Made by a program: the position numbers and the translations under genes. Below, piece by piece: positions 5,641-12,318 of a stretch of DNA of 12,318 bases (positions are counted from its first letter, which is position 1; every line of letters begins with the position of its first letter). Source of the stretch: an uncultured Ruminobacter sp. (GTDB lineage Bacteria > Pseudomonadota > Gammaproteobacteria > Enterobacterales > Succinivibrionaceae). The stretch spans positions 1 through 12,318 of the forward strand of contig CAAFXL010000275.1 in assembly GCA_900767005.1 (NCBI GenBank), read 5' to 3'. Below the pieces are notes generated by a model that saw only the letters and a list, made by a program, of their open reading frames with translations, ran no database searches and was not told where the DNA came from.

Positions 5641-8600
5641 ATGGGACGATTCCTTAAGCTAATAATTACTTATAGACAATCATTTTTAATCATTGTGGTT
5701 TTGATTTCCACATTGACTGCTTGTTTTTTCTCATTTCGTGAAAAAGTAAATGAAATAGTTTTAAGCGAAATTCGTTCTACAGTTCTTGCTCGTTCTCAAG
5801 ATGAATTAATTCTGATTAACCAAAAATTTAAGAGCGTTCTTGACGTTTTAACCGTTGCTGAACAATCAATTTCAAAAGATGAATACCTTGGAATTGCTAA
5901 TGCAACTGGGGTTCTAGATAGCGTAGGTAATGTAACGGGATTCTTCTACTTTGGTATTGCTGATATCGATGGTAATAACGTTTTTGGTTATCCTTTAGAA
6001 GATGGGGAATTTGAAAAAATAGTTCCAACCTTTCATGGTCGCCCAACTATAACTTATTTTAAGAATGGTACAGGTTATGAAATAGTCTTTGCTGTTCCTC
6101 TTACAAAATTTGCAACCATGAAATATGTGTTATACGCAAGAGTAACTGATGAAGAATTAATTGGTTATTTAAATCATGGTAGGTTATTAATGGATAAGAA
6201 TTATCCATTAATGAGTTACTTAGTTTATGACTTAAAAGAAATTGTCCATGTTAATGATTCTTCAACTAATAGCGTATTACCTACCTTTACTACCGATGTT
6301 TTACAAAGACATTATAAAGAATATGATAATGAACGCTTAAAGTATAAGATAACTCAAAACCCACAAGAAATTTATACATTTAATGTTGATAACTATTCAC
6401 TTTATTATATGGTTATCATGCCTTCAATTTATTCAAGTATTAACTTTGTAACCTTAATGCCTGCTAAAATCATTAACGCTCGAGTTAATGCGATTATGGC
6501 ATTATTTACCATTTTATCAGCTGGTATTATTTGGGTAGTTATATTCTTATTAACTTACTATGAATTTGTGGTAAATATGAACCGTAAATCAATCTATAAG
6601 CTTGCTTATATTGATGATTTTACCGGGCTTCCAAATAAAACAAGTTTAAGAGTTGAATTTAATAATATATTAGCAAGATCTACAGCAAATAATAAATTAT
6701 TTATCTGTAAATTTATAATTCAAAACCGCGACCAAATTTCTCGTCTTTATGGTCATGATGTCGCTAAAAAGTTTGACTTAGAAGTTGCTCGCTATATTAA
6801 AGAGCATCCAATTCAGAACTTCTATACCGCAAGAGTTCATGAAACTTTCATTGCACTAATGTTAGTACCAAGTCTTGATTATGCTCGAAAGATTATCATG
6901 AAGGCATTTTCAAGTATGGATAGAGTGGCGCAGATTGCACAACCTGCTATCTTTAATTGTGGTCTTTATGAATATAATAGTGCCGATTGCGTTAATTTAT
7001 CAGGTGATGTTTTAGATACCTTAGTTGATAACTGTAATATCGCTATTTCCATGGCTCCAAAAAATATCAAAGAACACACGGTGAACGTCTTTGATAAAGA
7101 AATTCGCGATGAAATGATTCGTCGTGATACGATAGAAAAAGATCTTCTACCAGGGTTAAGAAATGGCGAGTTCTTAGTTTATTTACAACCAAAATATGAC
7201 TTAAAAACTAATAAGCTAGCTGGCGCTGAAGCTCTTATTCGTTGGAATTATAAGGGGAAGGGGATTATTCCACCATTTAAGTTTATTCCGGTTTTTGAGA
7301 AAAATGGTTCAATTGCTCTTATTGATAACTTTGTTTTAAACGATGTTCTAAAATACTTAAGAAAGTGGAATAAGTTAGGTTATCGTTTAGTGCCAATTTC
7401 CGTAAACCTTTCTCAAGTGCAATTTTTAAATCCAAATCTAATTGGGGATTTTAAAAAGAGGGTTAATAAATACCAAGATCTATTAAAGTTTATCGATGTT
7501 GAAATTACAGAAAGTTCAACTATTGAAGACTTTAATCATGTAGTTCAAGTATTAAATCAATTAAAGTCAATTGGGGTAAAACTTTCTATGGATGACTTTG
7601 GTACTGGTTATTCATCATTATCAAATCTATCATTATTACCATTTGATACGATTAAACTTGATAAATCATTTGTGGATAAGATTGATAAAGACCACCAAGC
7701 TCCAAGTGTACTTTTAATTAAAGATATTATTTCAATTATTAGACACTTTAGAATGACAAGCTTAGTAGAAGGTGTGGAAACTATTGATCAGCGTGACCTA
7801 TTAAGAGATTTAGGCTGTCAATATTGTCAAGGTTACTATTATTCAAAGCCATTACCAGTAGAAGAGTTTGAAACATTATTAAAAGAAGATAAAGTTTTTG
7901 ATGATGTAATTAAAGAACAAATGGTTAAAAAGGCTTTAGAAGAAAAGCTTAAAAAAGAAGCTTTAGCTAATAATCAAGACAATAAAAATAATCAAAATTC
8001 AACTTCTGCCAAAAAGCAAGAAAAACCTACACAAGATAAGAAAGAAGAAAAAACTAATCAAGAAAAGAAGGATAACTCTACCTTAGATAAAAATTCTAAA
8101 TTAGCCAAAGAAAAAAATAACGATAAATCTACTTTAGATAAAAATGTAGAACAGAAGGATTCTAAACTTAAAGAAGAAAAGCAAGATAAAAAAGAGCTTA
8201 ATTCTAAAGAAGATAATAAGATTGACGATAAATCAAAAGTTGAAAAAGAAGCAAAGGATAATGATTTAAAAAATCAAAATAATGATGATAAGAAAAATTT
8301 ATCAAACAAAGAATCAAAAGATACTAAAAAAGATTTAAAGGAAGATTGCGAAAAATCTCAAGAGAAGGGTGTTTTTTCAATTACTAATGAAAGTAAATTA
8401 TCAGAACAATATGTTGTCCCTAAGCAAAATTTAATTTTAACTTCTAGTGTTAAATCAGAAGAAACTGAGTCTCAAGAAATTGAGATTAATAAAGATGGTA
8501 AAATTTTAGAAGAAGATAAAATTCTAAATGTTCAAAGTTTAAATCAAAATATTAAAGAAGTTGATTTAAAGAAAATTAGGGGTGATTCGGTAGTTAATGT

Positions 8601-8679
8601 AACTTACCAAGAGGATACTCATCAAAAAGTATCATACACTATGAAACCAAATAATAACCATAAATCAACTAAAGATTAG
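5641..8679 (+). CDS. Membrane Cache-GGDEF(degenerate)-EAL c-di-GMP phosphodiesterase with charged tail
   Basis: A 1012-residue inner-membrane signalling protein. TM1 (about 13-32) and TM2 (about 285-311) enclose a periplasmic region of about 250 residues whose FYFGIADIDGNNVFGYPL (102-119) and following strands look like a Cache-type sensor. A GGDEF domain starts at DDFTGLPNKTSLR (325-337), but its active-site loop reads VHETF (399-403) instead of GGDEF, so no cyclase activity is expected. The EAL domain (about 495-745) keeps the key residues: EAL 530-532, Asn589, Glu624 in ITESS, DDFGTGYSS 651-659, Lys672, Glu710 in VEGVET and Gln730 in CQGYYYSKP. It should hydrolyse c-di-GMP to pGpG. Residues from about 746 to the end are extremely K/E/D/N-rich, with STLDKN repeated at 813 and 830. 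First gene of an operon with two BMP-type binding proteins, which may feed its sensor. ATG chosen at 5641; upstream in-frame stop at 5629. Confidence 0.92.
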   Translation: MGRFLKLIITYRQSFLIIVVLISTLTACFFSFREKVNEIVLSEIRSTVLARSQDELILINQKFKSVLDVLTVAEQSISKDEYLGIANATGVLDSVGNVTGFFYFGIADIDGNNVFGYPLEDGEFEKIVPTFHGRPTITYFKNGTGYEIVFAVPLTKFATMKYVLYARVTDEELIGYLNHGRLLMDKNYPLMSYLVYDLKEIVHVNDSSTNSVLPTFTTDVLQRHYKEYDNERLKYKITQNPQEIYTFNVDNYSLYYMVIMPSIYSSINFVTLMPAKIINARVNAIMALFTILSAGIIWVVIFLLTYYEFVVNMNRKSIYKLAYIDDFTGLPNKTSLRVEFNNILARSTANNKLFICKFIIQNRDQISRLYGHDVAKKFDLEVARYIKEHPIQNFYTARVHETFIALMLVPSLDYARKIIMKAFSSMDRVAQIAQPAIFNCGLYEYNSADCVNLSGDVLDTLVDNCNIAISMAPKNIKEHTVNVFDKEIRDEMIRRDTIEKDLLPGLRNGEFLVYLQPKYDLKTNKLAGAEALIRWNYKGKGIIPPFKFIPVFEKNGSIALIDNFVLNDVLKYLRKWNKLGYRLVPISVNLSQVQFLNPNLIGDFKKRVNKYQDLLKFIDVEITESSTIEDFNHVVQVLNQLKSIGVKLSMDDFGTGYSSLSNLSLLPFDTIKLDKSFVDKIDKDHQAPSVLLIKDIISIIRHFRMTSLVEGVETIDQRDLLRDLGCQYCQGYYYSKPLPVEEFETLLKEDKVFDDVIKEQMVKKALEEKLKKEALANNQDNKNNQNSTSAKKQEKPTQDKKEEKTNQEKKDNSTLDKNSKLAKEKNNDKSTLDKNVEQKDSKLKEEKQDKKELNSKEDNKIDDKSKVEKEAKDNDLKNQNNDDKKNLSNKESKDTKKDLKEDCEKSQEKGVFSITNESKLSEQYVVPKQNLILTSSVKSEETESQEIEINKDGKILEEDKILNVQSLNQNIKEVDLKKIRGDSVVNVTYQEDTHQKVSYTMKPNNNHKSTKD

Positions 8680-8687
8680 GAGCTAAG

Positions 8688-9830
8688 ATGAGAATTAATT
8701 GGGATTTAATTTTTGTTTTATTTTCATGTCTCCTAACTGTATCAGTTGTAATATTTTTTATTTATGACTATGAGGTTGATTTAGGCGTTGATGAAAGTAA
8801 TAATCAACAAGCAAGAAAAAGTTATAAGATAATGCTTTTACTTCCTACTAATAGTAAAGATGGTGGTTGGAGTGAAAGTCAATATAATGCTTTTAATGGT
8901 GCGATAAATTCATTAAATGCAACCTCTGAAATTTATGAAAATGTCTCAGGAGATGACTGTATTAACTTTATTAGAAGTTTTGTGGCAAAAGGGGGTGATG
9001 CGGTTATTGCTCCATCAGAAAACTTTAGTAAATGTTTAAGAAAAGGAACTAAAGAATTTCCATCAATTAAATTTATCGGGATTATTGATCCAGATTTATA
9101 TCCTGCTCCAAATTTGGTAACTTTTGATACTAAAGGGTATCAATTACGCTACTTAACTGGGATTGTGGCAGCCGCTTATTCAAAGAGTGATAAATTTGCT
9201 TTTTTAGTTAATGATAATAAGCCAAGAAGTGTAAGAGATGTAAATGCTTATTTACTTGGTTTAAGATCAGTTAATAAAAATGCTGAAGTTTATTTAGTAG
9301 ATTTAAAAGGACAAGCTTCAAATGAAAAAGAGGTAAATGCGATGTATACCTTAAATTCGCTTTACCCTGAAATTCAAGTTTTTACCTATAATTTTACTTC
9401 AAATTATATTGATGAATTTTGCGATCTTCTTTATAAAAAGTGTATAAGCTTTCATGTATCAAAACGTGAATTATTCCCAAATTCTAATTTAACTTCCATT
9501 TATTGGTCATTAGGAAGTTTTTACCGCATTATGATTTCAAAGATTATCAATAATAAGTTTGTGCCTAATGAGTATTTCTTACCACTTAAGTATCAAGTAA
9601 TAAGACTTGCAGAAATTAATAAAGATGTGCCATTTAATGTAAGAAATGAAGTAAATCGTTATTTATCTTCATTTGTTCTTCATGATGAAGAGATTTTTAT
9701 TGGACCAATTTTTGATAATAAGGGAGAGTTAAGAGTTCCAGAGAATGGTAAGTTTAAGAAGAATGACTTACTTTATAATATTGATTGGTATATCGATGGC
9801 GTAAAGGAGGTAGAGTATGAACCTAACTAA
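8688..9830 (+). CDS. Membrane-anchored BMP/PnrA-family binding protein (first of pair)
   Basis: A 380-residue periplasm-facing protein of the BMP (basic membrane protein, PnrA-like) family, whose studied members bind nucleosides or related compounds for ABC transporters. The family pattern is clear: KIMLLLPTNSKDGGWSESQYNAFNGA (47-72), GGDAVIAPSENF (102-113), PSIKFIGIIDPD and NLVTFDTKGYQLRYLTGIVAAAYS (142-165), VRDVNAYLLGLRSVN (182-196), then the C-terminal IGPIFDNKGELRVPENGK and NIDWYIDGV (364-372). Residues 7-27 form one hydrophobic segment that continues past Cys14, so an uncleaved anchor seems likelier than a lipoprotein. It follows the EAL gene by 8 bases, with TAGGAG overlapping that gene's stop. 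No permease or ATPase gene is near. A sensory role with the EAL protein is inferred. Confidence 0.85.
   Translation: MRINWDLIFVLFSCLLTVSVVIFFIYDYEVDLGVDESNNQQARKSYKIMLLLPTNSKDGGWSESQYNAFNGAINSLNATSEIYENVSGDDCINFIRSFVAKGGDAVIAPSENFSKCLRKGTKEFPSIKFIGIIDPDLYPAPNLVTFDTKGYQLRYLTGIVAAAYSKSDKFAFLVNDNKPRSVRDVNAYLLGLRSVNKNAEVYLVDLKGQASNEKEVNAMYTLNSLYPEIQVFTYNFTSNYIDEFCDLLYKKCISFHVSKRELFPNSNLTSIYWSLGSFYRIMISKIINNKFVPNEYFLPLKYQVIRLAEINKDVPFNVRNEVNRYLSSFVLHDEEIFIGPIFDNKGELRVPENGKFKKNDLLYNIDWYIDGVKEVEYEPN
9803..9810 (+). promoter_or_regulatory. Very strong Shine-Dalgarno of the second BMP gene
   Basis: AAAGGAGG, six bases before the ATG at 9817, lies inside the end of the upstream BMP gene. It is the best ribosome binding site in the window and decides the start of the second gene, which overlaps the first by 14 bases. 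It suggests the second protein is made at least as strongly as the first. Confidence 0.85.
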
Positions 9831-11103
9831 GAGATTAAAAGGTTTTTCCTTCCTAAGCTTTATTTTTCTACTTGTTATTTGCATGCTTGGCATGATGGCA
9901 TTTGTGGCTTACTGGAGTCCATCTTTTTATGATACTTTTAAAGATGAAAAAGGTATGCACATGATTGACTCTCATAAAAAGATTAAAGTTTTATTAATTC
10001 AAAATGAAAGTAGTCGTAATAATATCAAGGCTTATTTAAATTTAGAGGGCTTTGTAAAAAGTGTTGATAAATTTAATATTATGGAACCACGCATTATTGA
10101 GGGGGTAGGCAATGACCCTGTTATTTTAAATAGTGTGATTGAAGATGCAATTAATGAAGGAATTGATAAGATCTTTTTAGTAGGTTTTAAATATTCATTA
10201 ACTATTTCTAATATCTTTAGAAAATACCCTAATGTATTATTTTTCTTATATGGTGGGGAATCTAATGAAAAGAATGTTATAAGTTATTTGCCAAGAACTT
10301 ATAATATGAAATATCTATTAGGAATTATTGCTGGAATTTCAACTAAAACTAATGAAATTGGTTATATCGCTGATACTAAAGCAAGCTGGAATATGAGATC
10401 AATTAACGCTTTTGCAATAGGGGTTGCTAAAGTTAATCCTAAAGCTAAGATTAAACTTGCATTTACTTATGATGTTGATGATGTAGAAGCTGCTAAATAC
10501 TTAGTAAATTCATTATTTGAAAAAACTAATATTGATATAATCACCGGTTCCCTTTCTAAATGTGTATGGTGTGACCTTGCATTTTTAAATATTAAGATGA
10601 AATATATTGGTCAGATGGTTGATGAATCACAAGGTTATGATGACCGTTATTTATCAAGTTATATCTATAATATGAAACCAATTTATACTCATTTCTTTAT
10701 GGCTATTTCTAATAACTTACCAGACTTTGCTAATAATTTTTGGTTTGGTTACCGTGAAGGGGTAATGAATCTAGGGCCCCTAAGTTCCCAAATTCCAGAA
10801 GGAAGAAGAAAGTTTTTAGAAAAGGAATTTGATTTAGTTAAGAAAGATATCTGTTTTGTGTATCGAGGACCTATTTATAGTAATGAAAAGAAAAAAGTGG
10901 TTGATTATAACGCGACCATTAATGATCATGAACTTGAACAGTCATTAAACTGGTTAAATTTTAATATTGAAGAATTTGAGTTAGACGGTAATTACTTTAG
11001 AGAGAGTGTTTATAATTATAATGAACATAAGCAAGATGACGTAAATTTAGAAATTTTATCTATGGATGAAGCTAAAGAAATCTTAAAGAAGCGTCCTAAA
11101 TAA
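9817..11103 (+). CDS. Membrane-anchored BMP/PnrA-family binding protein (second, divergent copy)
   Basis: A 428-residue paralogue of the preceding protein. After a basic N-terminus (KRLKGF) residues 11-32 form a membrane segment; it contains LVIC (19-22), but hydrophobic residues continue beyond the Cys, so an anchor is preferred over a lipobox. The core keeps the BMP layout: IKVLLIQNESS (56-66), GIDKIFLVGFKYS (115-127), TYNMKYLLGIIAGIST (161-176), WNMRSINAFAIGVAKVNPKAKIKL (191-214) and SLNWLNFNIEEFELDG (376-391). The conserved Gly-Trp of the N-terminal ligand loop, present in the partner as GGWSESQYNAF, is lost. About 40 extra C-terminal residues follow, which are polar and charged. It may bind another ligand, or none and act as a partner subunit. 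It overlaps the upstream gene by 14 bases and ends the operon. Confidence 0.8.
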   Translation: MNLTKRLKGFSFLSFIFLLVICMLGMMAFVAYWSPSFYDTFKDEKGMHMIDSHKKIKVLLIQNESSRNNIKAYLNLEGFVKSVDKFNIMEPRIIEGVGNDPVILNSVIEDAINEGIDKIFLVGFKYSLTISNIFRKYPNVLFFLYGGESNEKNVISYLPRTYNMKYLLGIIAGISTKTNEIGYIADTKASWNMRSINAFAIGVAKVNPKAKIKLAFTYDVDDVEAAKYLVNSLFEKTNIDIITGSLSKCVWCDLAFLNIKMKYIGQMVDESQGYDDRYLSSYIYNMKPIYTHFFMAISNNLPDFANNFWFGYREGVMNLGPLSSQIPEGRRKFLEKEFDLVKKDICFVYRGPIYSNEKKKVVDYNATINDHELEQSLNWLNFNIEEFELDGNYFRESVYNYNEHKQDDVNLEILSMDEAKEILKKRPK

Positions 11104-11125
11104 TTAAATTTAAGCTTAAATTTAA
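11104..11125. repeat. 22-base perfect palindrome after the operon
   Basis: A fully self-complementary 22-base sequence centred on AAGCTT starts directly after the stop codon at 11103. Its right end touches the stem of the following terminator. It contains only two G/C bases, so it is weak as an RNA hairpin; it may be a protein binding site or an RNA end-stabilising element. Confidence 0.6.
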
Positions 11126-11160
11126 GAGCAAAGTTCTTCTTTATTTTGCTCTTTTTATTT
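11124..11160 (+). terminator. Intrinsic terminator of the EAL-BMP-BMP operon
   Basis: AAGAGCAAA (11124-11132) pairs perfectly with TTTGCTCTT (11145-11153) around a 12-base loop, and a T-rich run with few interruptions follows (11152-11165). Position and U-tract fit a rho-independent terminator ending the three-gene operon. Confidence 0.85.
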
Positions 11161-11178
11161 TTTATTTAAGTATTTTTT

Positions 11179-11207
11179 TTGCATATTCTGATTTAACTTA
11201 CTAGAAT
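11179..11207 (+). promoter_or_regulatory. Candidate promoter of the VirK/YbjX-family gene
   Basis: TTGCAT (11179-11184) and TAGAAT (11202-11207) are 17 bases apart, about 40 bases before the ATG. The -10 matches five of six consensus positions. Because a terminator lies just upstream, the gene needs a promoter in this gap, which raises the likelihood. Confidence 0.5.
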
Positions 11208-11245
11208 ATAGAGAAGTTTTTTATAAATACGCTTTTGGTATATCT

Positions 11246-12160
11246 ATGCTATTAACAGCTTTAAAATTAATTCTAAAATCAAAACCATCTAAGCATTCAG
11301 TATTTAAGTCTACTGGGGTAACGATTAAGCAGTTTTATCGCTATTTATTTAATAAATCTAATTGCGATCGTTTAATTAAATTATTATCGGAAGAAAATTT
11401 AAAGAAAACTTTAGAAGTTTCTCCATTAATTCCTTTTAAAATGACTAGACCTTATTTTTGTAAAAATCTTGAGGCAAGTGGCCGTTTTGAGGTCTTAAAT
11501 AATCACTATACTTTCTTAAAGGATAATTATAGTTATTTAGTTCCAAGTTTATTTAGCGATGAAGGTCTTTTTTTAGGTAAATTTCAAGGTGAAAATTCTT
11601 ATAAATTTACGCTAAAAAATGATAATACTATGCGTAGAGAAGTGGAACTTACTTTATCAATTTCTGATGATGAGTTTCGTCTTTATTCAATAGGGTTTAA
11701 TCTTCAAAAAATAAAAAATAGCGATGAATATGGAATTTTCATTGCCAATATTCAAGGACCTGAACCCTCAGTTCCTGATATGCACAATATGACTAAAGTT
11801 TTAACTAAGGCCTCATTTGGAGTACAGCCTAGATACTTAGTAATCGATGTTTTATTTAATATTGCAAAAGCTCTAAAGATTAATCATGTTTATGCAATTA
11901 GAACAGAGGCTCATGTCTTTATGTCTAAAAAGCATAAAGATAATTTAGGTTCTAAGATTATGACTAATTTTGATGAAATTTGGTCAGTTTATAATTCAAA
12001 GAATTATGATGAATCTTTTGTTGAAATCTTTGAAGAAGAACGTAAAGCTATGGAAGATATTTCCTCAAATAAACGTTCGATGTATCGTAAGCGTTATGCT
12101 TGGCTTGATGAACTAAAGGTTTCAATCGAAGAAGCTATAAGTAACCCAAAAGTCGAATAA
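11246..12160 (+). CDS. VirK/YbjX family protein (DUF535)
   Basis: A 304-residue protein of the DUF535 family, which includes Shigella VirK and E. coli YbjX. Relatives are linked to virulence-factor localisation and resistance to membrane stress or antimicrobial peptides, but no biochemical activity is established. Family marks are HYTFLKDNY (87-95), the IFIANIQGPEPS segment (164-175), the PRYLVIDVLFNIAKAL helix (195-210), NFDEIWSVYNS (241-251) and the C-terminal hallmark KRSMYRKRYAWLDEL (276-290). No signal peptide or membrane segment is evident. The length is normal for the family and the gene looks intact. The ATG at 11246 lacks a good Shine-Dalgarno (only TTGG about ten bases upstream), so translation may be weak, or the true start may be elsewhere. 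It is a separate unit behind a terminator, followed by repeat-rich DNA. Confidence 0.88.
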   Translation: MLLTALKLILKSKPSKHSVFKSTGVTIKQFYRYLFNKSNCDRLIKLLSEENLKKTLEVSPLIPFKMTRPYFCKNLEASGRFEVLNNHYTFLKDNYSYLVPSLFSDEGLFLGKFQGENSYKFTLKNDNTMRREVELTLSISDDEFRLYSIGFNLQKIKNSDEYGIFIANIQGPEPSVPDMHNMTKVLTKASFGVQPRYLVIDVLFNIAKALKINHVYAIRTEAHVFMSKKHKDNLGSKIMTNFDEIWSVYNSKNYDESFVEIFEEERKAMEDISSNKRSMYRKRYAWLDELKVSIEEAISNPKVE

Positions 12161-12258
12161 TATATACTCAATAGACTTTTAATCTACATTAATTACAATT
12201 TTAGCAAGGAATACATTATCTTCTTATTTGAGTACATATTATTATAATATATACTCAA
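12157..12258 (+). repeat. Direct repeat pair ATAATATATACTCAA
   Basis: The same 15 bases occur at 12157-12171 and 12244-12258, 87 bases apart on the same strand. The first copy overlaps the stop codon of the VirK/YbjX gene and the second forms the right arm of a palindrome. The repeat may mark the edge of a small palindromic element or paired protein binding sites. Confidence 0.65.
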
Positions 12259-12318
12259 ATAAAACAAATAAAAAGTACTTTAAATAATTAGATTAAAATC
12301 TAATACAATTTATTAAAA
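12161..12318. other. AT-rich intergenic end of the window
   Basis: No supported gene. Besides the direct repeat and the 39-base palindrome, there is a small hairpin with 8-bp arms around two bases, ATTAGATT (12287-12294) and AATCTAAT (12297-12304). A similar imperfect TAGA...TCTA block lies near 12173-12187 after the first direct-repeat copy. This hints that two degenerate copies of one repeat unit stand side by side. Confidence 0.4.
12224..12262. repeat. 39-base near-perfect palindrome
   Basis: TTATTTGAGTA (12224-12234) is the exact reverse complement of TACTCAAATAA (12252-12262). Between these arms the pairing continues to the centre with one mismatch (12235 C against 12251 A), so 18 of 19 positions pair. 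No U-tract follows on either strand, so it is not a standard intrinsic terminator. Confidence 0.7.

Noticed and set aside
8721..8729. Lipobox around Cys14 of the first BMP protein
   Set aside because: LFSC lies in the middle of the hydrophobic segment, which continues for more than ten residues after the Cys; an anchor fits better, though processing cannot be fully excluded.
12224..12262. Palindrome as intrinsic terminator of the VirK/YbjX gene
   Set aside because: No T-run follows on the plus strand, nor in the opposite direction on the minus strand, and the stem has very few G/C pairs.
1..12318. CRISPR arrays, tRNA or rRNA genes, insertion sequences
   Set aside because: No regularly spaced repeats, no cloverleaf or rRNA-like GC-rich segments, and no transposase-like ORF were seen on either strand.
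1..12318. Pasteurellaceae DNA uptake sequence (AAGTGCGGT) as a taxonomic sign
   Set aside because: I saw no copy on either strand, so it gives no support for a naturally competent Pasteurellaceae host.

Overview
The window looks like chromosomal DNA from an AT-rich gammaproteobacterium. GC is roughly one third, judged by eye, and TGG is used for tryptophan with no sign of a recoded TGA. The order endA-rsmE with metK close by recalls the enterobacterial metK/galP/sprT/endA/rsmE neighbourhood. QueF is of the long gammaproteobacterial type, and a VirK/YbjX (DUF535) gene is present. c-di-GMP genes together with BMP-family binding proteins in an AT-rich genome would fit Succinivibrionaceae or a relative. 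That placement is inference; no rRNA or other decisive marker is present.

Left part, minus strand (1-2976): a tight four-gene run transcribed right to left. It holds a secreted endonuclease I (endA), 16S rRNA m3U1498 methyltransferase (rsmE), 7-cyano-7-deazaguanine reductase (queF), and an unrecognised gene that runs off the window edge. Gaps are 1, 9 and 8 bases, so this is almost certainly one operon read from a promoter near 3004-3032.

Middle (3166-5249): a single plus-strand gene of the DUF5718 type converges on metK (minus strand). A symmetric A/T-flanked hairpin lies between them and can end transcription from both sides.

Right part, plus strand (5250-11160): a 391-base divergent intergenic region with a metK promoter and a probable second promoter leads into a three-gene operon. 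Its first gene encodes a 1012-residue inner-membrane protein with a Cache-like periplasmic sensor, a degenerate GGDEF domain, an EAL domain with all key residues, and a K/E/D/N-rich tail of about 265 residues. Two BMP/PnrA-type binding proteins follow, each anchored by one N-terminal membrane segment; the second overlaps the first by 14 bases behind a very strong ribosome binding site. No ABC permease or ATPase gene accompanies them. The simplest reading is a signalling unit in which membrane-tethered binding proteins report a small molecule, perhaps a nucleoside, to a c-di-GMP phosphodiesterase. This is similar in logic to NspS/MbaA or LuxP/LuxQ and is the most interesting content of the window. 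A palindrome and an intrinsic terminator close the operon.

Right edge (11161-12318): a VirK/YbjX-family gene with its own promoter, followed by AT-rich DNA holding a 39-base near-perfect palindrome and a 15-base direct repeat whose first copy overlaps the stop codon.
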